Shown: positions 59,323 through 64,000 of the stretch, piece after piece
Layout of the letters: each line of letters starts with the position of its first letter
How positions within the stretch are numbered: the first letter of the stretch is position 1
Translations under genes and position numbers: made by a program
The notes under the pieces: generated by a model
What the model was told of the DNA's origin: nothing
What the model saw: the letters and a program-made list of their open reading frames with translations, nothing else
The model's database searches: none
Assembly (NCBI RefSeq): GCF_937127095.1
Contig: NZ_CAKZLP010000068.1
Location: forward strand, 49,358-113,357
From: an uncultured Amphritea sp.
Lineage (GTDB): Bacteria > Pseudomonadota > Gammaproteobacteria > Pseudomonadales > Balneatricaceae
Length of the DNA: 64,000 nt
Direction of reading: 5' to 3'

Positions 59323-60579
59323 TTACTTATAAACCGGGAAGCGTGCACAGATATCCAGAACATTCTGTTTAACGGTGTTAATCACATCTTCATTGTCGAT
59401 GTTATCCAGAACATCGCAGATCCAGTTGGTCAACTGCTCAGCTTCAGCCTCACCAAAACCACGACGGGTAATCGCCGGAGTACCGATACGCAGACCGGAG
59501 GTCACGAACGGAGAACGCGGATCATTTGGCACAGAGTTTTTGTTAACGGTGATGTTTGCACGACCCAGCGCCGCATCTGCATCTTTACCGGTATACTCTT
59601 TACCAATCAGGTCAACCAGGAACAGGTGATCATCGGTACCATCAGACACGATTTTAATACCGCGTTCCTTAAAGACTTTTGCCATCGCCTGGGCGTTCTT
59701 AACAACCTGAGCCTGATACGCTTTCCAGTCATCCTGCATCGCTTCTTTGAAGCAGACCGCTTTCGCAGCGATCACATGCATCAACGGGCCACCCTGAGAC
59801 TCCGGGAATACCGCGAAGTTAAGTTTCTTCTGCAGCTCTTCATCGGCATTAGCCGAGAGGATCAGACCGCCACGCGGGCCACCCAGAGTCTTGTGGGTGG
59901 TGGTAGTTACCACATCAGCCACCGACAACGGGCTCGGATAAACACCTGCAGCAACCAGACCGGCAACATGTGCCATATCAACAAACAGGAAGGCACCCAC
60001 TTTATCGGCGATATCACGGAAACGCTGCCAGTCAACAATACGGGAGTAGGCAGAGAAGCCCGCTACGATCATTTTTGGTTTGTGTTCCAGCGCCAGACGC
60101 TCAACTTCGTCGTAATCGATCTCGCCGGTTTCAGCTTTCAGACCATACTGAACCGCGTTGTAGATACGGCCGGAGAAGCTGACCGCAGCACCGTGAGTCA
60201 GGTGACCACCGTGGGCCAGGCTCATCCCCAGAACAGTATCACCTGGCTGACACAGAGCCATATAAACCGCTGCGTTTGCCTGAGAACCGGAGTGCGGCTG
60301 AACGTTCGCATACGTCGCGCCAAACAGCTCTTTGGCGCGATCAATCGCCAGCTGCTCAACCACGTCAACATACTCACAACCGCCATAGTAACGCTTGCCA
60401 GGGTAACCTTCCGCGTATTTATTGGTCAGTTCAGAACCCTGAGCCTCCATTACCCGTGGGCTGGTATAGTTTTCAGACGCGATCAGTTCGATATGCTCTT
60501 CCTGACGCTTGGCCTCAGCCTGCATCGCAGCATACAGATCCGGATCAAAACCAGCGATAGTCATCTCTTTGCTAAACAT
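59323..60579 (-). CDS. glyA: Serine hydroxymethyltransferase GlyA
   Basis: This 418-residue PLP enzyme interconverts serine and glycine with tetrahydrofolate. It contains IELIASENYTSPRVMEAQGS, NKYAEGYPGKRYYGGCEYVD, the PLP Lys in DVVTTTTHKTLGGPRGGLIL and the C-terminal VTSGLRIGTPAITRRGFGEA. The start MFSKEMTIAGFD matches close relatives. It precedes nrdR on the same strand. A -10 TATAAT for it lies at 60665-60670. Confidence 0.97.
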   Translation of the reverse strand: MFSKEMTIAGFDPDLYAAMQAEAKRQEEHIELIASENYTSPRVMEAQGSELTNKYAEGYPGKRYYGGCEYVDVVEQLAIDRAKELFGATYANVQPHSGSQANAAVYMALCQPGDTVLGMSLAHGGHLTHGAAVSFSGRIYNAVQYGLKAETGEIDYDEVERLALEHKPKMIVAGFSAYSRIVDWQRFRDIADKVGAFLFVDMAHVAGLVAAGVYPSPLSVADVVTTTTHKTLGGPRGGLILSANADEELQKKLNFAVFPESQGGPLMHVIAAKAVCFKEAMQDDWKAYQAQVVKNAQAMAKVFKERGIKIVSDGTDDHLFLVDLIGKEYTGKDADAALGRANITVNKNSVPNDPRSPFVTSGLRIGTPAITRRGFGEAEAEQLTNWICDVLDNIDNEDVINTVKQNVLDICARFPVYK

Positions 60580-60943
60580 TAGCGGTCCCCAAGATTGAGA
60601 TTTACTCCGGCCCGGTCAATCCGCCGTTTCAGCGTCGATATTCCGGGCCTTGGAAAAGCCGCGTATTATAGTCGAATTTCTATACAAAACGCACATGAAA
60701 GTAAGTCAGTTAGTAGAGAATTTCGCTCATAAAGGAAAAACTTACGGCAACGCCGCTCAACAGCTTAGTCACAGTGGTCAATGCAGATTTAGCGTTTCTT
60801 CGGTTCAGATCTGCAGCCAACGCCTGAAAATGCAGCGCTGTACTCGCTATCCCAATGATTTGATCCGGATGAAATGGCATTAAAGGCACTCAACGGCTAA
60901 TATATGCGCAGTTTTGAGATAACAGTTAACAACAGGTTGTGTA
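60580..60943. promoter_or_regulatory. Divergent glyA-ettA control region
   Basis: No gene is supported in these 364 bp. On the minus strand TATAAT at 60665-60670 is a candidate glyA -10 with a poor -35 (TGCGTT, 17-base spacer), giving a leader of about 80 bases. On the plus strand AGG precedes the ettA ATG by 10 bases. Short open frames here have no family features. Confidence 0.5.
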
Positions 60944-62605
60944 ATGGCTCAGTACGTTTACAGCATGAATCGGGTCGGCAAAGTCGTGCCACCCAAACGC
61001 GAAATACTAAAAGATATCTCCCTGTCGTTCTTCCCGGGCGCCAAAATCGGTGTTCTGGGCCTGAACGGCTCAGGTAAATCATCTCTGCTGAGAATCATGG
61101 CAGGCGTGGATAAAGAGTATATTGGCGAAGCCCGGCCAATGCCCGGCATCAATGTGGGCTATCTGCCACAGGAGCCACAACTGGACGAAACCAAAACCGT
61201 TCGTGAAGTGGTGGAAGAAGCGGTCGCCGATGTCAAAGAAGCGCTGGATGGCCTGGAAGGGGTTTACGCCGCTTACGCCGAGCCGGATGCCGATTTTGAC
61301 GAGTTAGCCAAGCAACAGGCGCGTTATGAAGACCTGATCGCCGCCAAAGATGGCCATAATCTGGACATCATGCTGGAGCGTGCCGCAGATGCTATGCGCC
61401 TGCCGCCCTGGGATGCTGAGGTGAAAAACCTCTCCGGCGGTGAACGCCGCCGGGTCGCCCTCTGCCGTCTGCTGCTGGACAAGCCAGACATGCTGCTGCT
61501 GGACGAGCCAACCAACCACCTGGATGCGGAGTCCATCGCCTGGATCGAGCGTTTCCTGAAAGAATATCCGGGAACCGTTGTAGCGATCACCCACGACCGT
61601 TACTTCCTCGACAACGCCGCAGGCTGGATTCTGGAACTGGACCGGGGCCGTGGGATTCCGTACGAAGGCAACTACTCCAGCTGGCTGGAACAGAAAGATA
61701 AGCGCCTGGAGATGGAATCGAAACAGGAAGCGGCACACCATAAAGCGGTGAATGCCGAGCTGGAGTGGGTCCGTCAGGGCCAGAAAGGCCGTCAGGCCAA
61801 ATCCAAAGCCCGTCTGCGTCAGTTCGAAGAGATGAACTCCCGCGAATTCCAGACCCGTAACGAAACCTCCGAGATCTACATTCCACCAGGACCTCGTCTG
61901 GGCGAGAAAGTGATCGTGCTGAACAACGTGACTAAGTCGTTTGGCGAAAAGGTACTGTTTGAAGATCTGTCGCTGACCATTCCTCAGGGGGCTATTGTCG
62001 GCATCATCGGTGGTAACGGTGCCGGTAAGTCCACCCTGTTCAAGATGATCACCGGACTGGAAACTCCCGATTCAGGCAGCATCGAGATCGGCGAAACCGT
62101 CAAACTGGCCTATGTTGACCAGAGCCGTGACCTGGCGGGCGAAAAAACCGTCTGGGAAGAGATCTCCGACGGCCAGGACAACATTGTAGTGGGTAACTAC
62201 ACAACATCATCCCGTGCCTATTGTGGTCGTTTCAACTTCAAAGGCGCTGATCAGCAGAAGTTTGTTAAAGACCTGTCCGGCGGGGAACGCAACCGTTTAC
62301 ATATGGCCAAACTGCTGAAAGAGGGCGGCAACGTGCTGTTACTCGATGAGCCGACCAACGATCTTGACGTAGAAACCCTGCGGGCACTGGAGGAAGCGCT
62401 GTTGGCGTTTCCGGGTTGCGCCGTGGTGATCTCTCATGACCGCTGGTTCCTCGACCGGGTATGTACCCACATGCTGGCCTATGAGGGCGAATCAGCAGTG
62501 GAGTTCTTTGAAGGCAACTACACCGAATACGCTGAAGATTACAAACGCCGTTACGGCAAAGACCATCAGCCAGAGCGGATCAAGTACAAGCGGATTGCCA
62601 AGTAA
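60944..62605 (+). CDS. ettA: Energy-dependent translational throttle protein EttA (ABC-F)
   Basis: This 553-residue ABC-F ATPase binds the ribosomal E site and gates entry to elongation according to ATP level. Two nucleotide domains are seen: Walker A GLNGSGKSSLLRI and signature LSGGERRRVALCRLLL, then GGNGAGKSTLFKM and LSGGERNRLHMAKLLK. The linker with MESKQEAAHHKAVNAELEWV and KGRQAKSKARLRQFEEM is typical of EttA. It ends PERIKYKRIAK, the family's usual end. A terminator follows. Confidence 0.96.
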   Translation: MAQYVYSMNRVGKVVPPKREILKDISLSFFPGAKIGVLGLNGSGKSSLLRIMAGVDKEYIGEARPMPGINVGYLPQEPQLDETKTVREVVEEAVADVKEALDGLEGVYAAYAEPDADFDELAKQQARYEDLIAAKDGHNLDIMLERAADAMRLPPWDAEVKNLSGGERRRVALCRLLLDKPDMLLLDEPTNHLDAESIAWIERFLKEYPGTVVAITHDRYFLDNAAGWILELDRGRGIPYEGNYSSWLEQKDKRLEMESKQEAAHHKAVNAELEWVRQGQKGRQAKSKARLRQFEEMNSREFQTRNETSEIYIPPGPRLGEKVIVLNNVTKSFGEKVLFEDLSLTIPQGAIVGIIGGNGAGKSTLFKMITGLETPDSGSIEIGETVKLAYVDQSRDLAGEKTVWEEISDGQDNIVVGNYTTSSRAYCGRFNFKGADQQKFVKDLSGGERNRLHMAKLLKEGGNVLLLDEPTNDLDVETLRALEEALLAFPGCAVVISHDRWFLDRVCTHMLAYEGESAVEFFEGNYTEYAEDYKRRYGKDHQPERIKYKRIAK

Positions 62606-62631
62606 GCCTCCGCTGTATTCCAGATGTAACC

Positions 62632-62656
62632 AAAACCGGCCTAGTGCCGGTTTTTT
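62632..62656 (+). terminator. Terminator of ettA
   Basis: AACCGGC/GCCGGTT around CTAGT is followed by TTTTTT. Confidence 0.88.
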
Positions 62657-62750
62657 ATTATTCCTCACTCTGAGTATCCGTAAAAGATACTCCTGAGAGA
62701 ATATGCTCTAGAATGATTGTTGATAACAGAGACAAAAACGGAGCACAGGA

Positions 62751-63110
62751 ATGACAGAAGAGCGGCGCCGCTTCCAGCGGATCACCTTTGACGCAGATTG
62801 CGAGATCCGCACCGATGATTGCAGCTGGCCGGTACAGCTGATTGATATCTCCTTTCAGGGAGCACTCACTTCAGTGATTCTGACACCCTTGTTACACACC
62901 GGTGATGCGGCTGAACTGGTTATCCGCCTGTCGAATGACACCGTTATTCTGATGCCGGTTATTCTGCGCCATCAACTGGGTGAGTATCTGGGCTTTGAAG
63001 CACAGAAAATGGATATCGACAGTATCACCCATCTGCGGCGGCTGGTTGAACTCAACCTGGGTAACGAAGAACTCCTCGAAAGAGAGCTTGTGCACCTCAG
63101 CGCCAACTAA
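62751..63110 (+). CDS. PilZ domain protein
   Basis: This 119-residue protein has the PilZ signature: the N-terminal RRRFQRITFDADCEI supplies the RxxxR motif and VQLIDISFQGAL the D/NxSxxG motif, both used to bind c-di-GMP. The rest is a small beta-barrel and a C-terminal helix (LRRLVELNLGNEELLERELV). Its target is not apparent. ACAGGA precedes the ATG. It converges on radA. Confidence 0.92.
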   Translation: MTEERRRFQRITFDADCEIRTDDCSWPVQLIDISFQGALTSVILTPLLHTGDAAELVIRLSNDTVILMPVILRHQLGEYLGFEAQKMDIDSITHLRRLVELNLGNEELLERELVHLSAN

Positions 63111-63160
63111 GCGGGTGCTTAAGCAGATCTCTCAGAGCGGAGCCTATCAAAATCGGGCAA

Positions 63161-64000
63161 TCAAAGCGCATCCAGCGCCTCAGATAACTGGCTCACTCCG
63201 ATAACGGTCATCCCCTCCGGCGCCTGTTTCGGCACATTTGCCTTCGGCACAATCGCCCGTCGGAAACCATGCTTTGCCGCCTCTTTGATCCGTTCCTGAC
63301 CATTCGGTACAGGACGAATCTCGCCAGACAGACCCACCTCCCCAAAGACAATCAGATCCTGCGGCAACGCGCGGTCACGAAAGCTGGACACGACCGATAG
63401 CAGCAACGCCAGGTCGGCACTGGTTTCCAGCACCTTCACCCCACCCACCACGTTGACAAAGACATCCTGATCACCGGTCTGCAGCCCGCCATGACGGTGT
63501 AGCACCGCCAGCAACATCGCCAGTCGATTATGATCCAGACCCACCGCCACCCGCCGTGGATTGTTCATATGGCTCTGGTCCACCAGCGCCTGGACTTCCA
63601 CCAGCAATGGCCGGGTGCCCTCCCAGATCACCATCACCAGACTGCCGGGGCTGGCTTTCTCACCACGGTTGAGAAAGATGGAGCTGGGATTTTTCACCTC
63701 TTTCAGGCCCTGCTCCAGCATCGCAAACACCCCCAGTTCATTCACCGCACCAAAGCGGTTTTTATGGCTCCGCAGGGTACGAAAACGGCCATCACTGTCA
63801 CCTTCAAGCTGCAGTGAGCAATCGATCATGTGCTCCAGCACTTTCGGACCCGCCAATGAACCATCTTTGGTCACATGACCCACCAGAAACAGAACCGTGC
63901 CGGTCTGCTTGGCAAACCGGGTAAGATAAGCCGCGGCTTCACGCACCTGGGATACACTGCCGGGTGCCGACTGAACATCATCGACATGCATCACCTGAAT
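63161..64000 (-). CDS. radA: DNA repair protein RadA, C-terminal 279 residues (partial)
   Basis: The gene runs off the right edge; its N-terminal zinc finger and Walker A are outside. The visible part shows QVMHVDDVQSAPGSVSQVRE, VLFLVGHVTKDGSLAGPKVL and the family motif RSHKNRFGAVNELGVFAM, i.e. the KNRFG motif. The C-terminal Lon-like domain, NRLAMLLAVLHRHGGLQTGD and DLIVFGEVGLSGEIRPVP, is also present. RadA is a RecA-like branch-migration ATPase in recombinational repair. It converges on the PilZ gene. Confidence 0.96.
   Translation of the reverse strand: MQVMHVDDVQSAPGSVSQVREAAAYLTRFAKQTGTVLFLVGHVTKDGSLAGPKVLEHMIDCSLQLEGDSDGRFRTLRSHKNRFGAVNELGVFAMLEQGLKEVKNPSSIFLNRGEKASPGSLVMVIWEGTRPLLVEVQALVDQSHMNNPRRVAVGLDHNRLAMLLAVLHRHGGLQTGDQDVFVNVVGGVKVLETSADLALLLSVVSSFRDRALPQDLIVFGEVGLSGEIRPVPNGQERIKEAAKHGFRRAIVPKANVPKQAPEGMTVIGVSQLSEALDAL

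Noticed and set aside
59626..60582. 318-codon plus-strand frame opposite glyA
   Set aside because: It is antisense to glyA, and its composition (Arg/His/Gln-rich) is typical of reversed conserved coding DNA.
60650..60883. 77-codon frame in the glyA-ettA gap
   Set aside because: It lacks a ribosome site and conserved features, and overlaps the glyA promoter.
1..64000. CRISPR array, prophage, transposase, tRNA or rRNA genes
   Set aside because: No regularly spaced repeats, integrase/transposase motifs, tRNA cloverleaf (other than tmRNA) or rRNA core sequence was recognised.

Overview
The window looks like chromosomal DNA of a marine gammaproteobacterium, most likely of the Oceanospirillales (Oceanospirillaceae, near Amphritea, Neptunomonas or Neptuniibacter). 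The evidence is the gammaproteobacterial gene set and order (dapB, dnaJ, dnaK, grpE, recN, fur, bamE, rnfH, ratA, smpB, ssrA; xseB-ispA-dxs; nrdR-ribD-ribE-ribBA-ribH-nusB-thiL-pgpA), a tmRNA tag one residue from the E. coli tag, and Vibrio-like sodium stator genes pomA/pomB. Genus assignment is inference. No rRNA, tRNA, CRISPR array, insertion sequence or prophage was seen.

Layout. 1-12.7 kb: end of a Pmp3-like gene, marC, a convergent gap with DnaA-box-like words, small conserved genes, dapB, cysE, then dnaJ, dnaK and grpE with sigma-32-type promoters. Next come recN with a LexA box, fur, bamE, and the transporter-ratA-rnfH group. 12.9-16.9 kb: smpB, the tmRNA gene, and a scarred stretch downstream of ssrA holding a GGDEF remnant, an HDOD gene, a yggL homologue, a frameshifted gene and two diverged direct repeats. 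16.9-27.5 kb is accessory: a 3-hydroxybenzoate 4-monooxygenase homologue divergent from a sulfide:quinone oxidoreductase, an orphan DUF3883 protein, a MarR regulator, and two divergent catabolic pairs (class II aldolase with a PanE-like reductase; FMN hydroxy-acid oxidase with an amidase).

27.5-29.9 kb: a four-gene set for a His-rich exported protein, a Met-rich cytochrome c', a diheme cytochrome c and a small His/Cys-tailed protein. It lies behind a promoter with a 19-bp spacer and a dyad typical of CueR/MerR control, so a copper-responsive periplasmic system is proposed. 29.9-37.6 kb: a GNAT/C39-peptidase fusion and a RimK-type ATP-grasp ligase, then an ArgD-type aminotransferase behind a candidate attenuator (36-codon leader ending in three Arg codons, then a terminator), a class II fumarase, and a ptsP-mgtC-DUF1704 set.

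37.6-64 kb is mostly housekeeping: ptsP, a GT39 membrane transferase, an exported dienelactone-hydrolase-like protein, a 2OG-Fe(II) oxygenase, cytochrome c5, pomAB, isoprenoid and thiamine/riboflavin genes, a PepSY/PhoP/PhoQ-like set, glyA, ettA, a PilZ protein and the C-terminal part of radA running off the right edge. RibBA has a degenerate GTP-cyclohydrolase half, and an intact stand-alone ribA lies 5 kb away.
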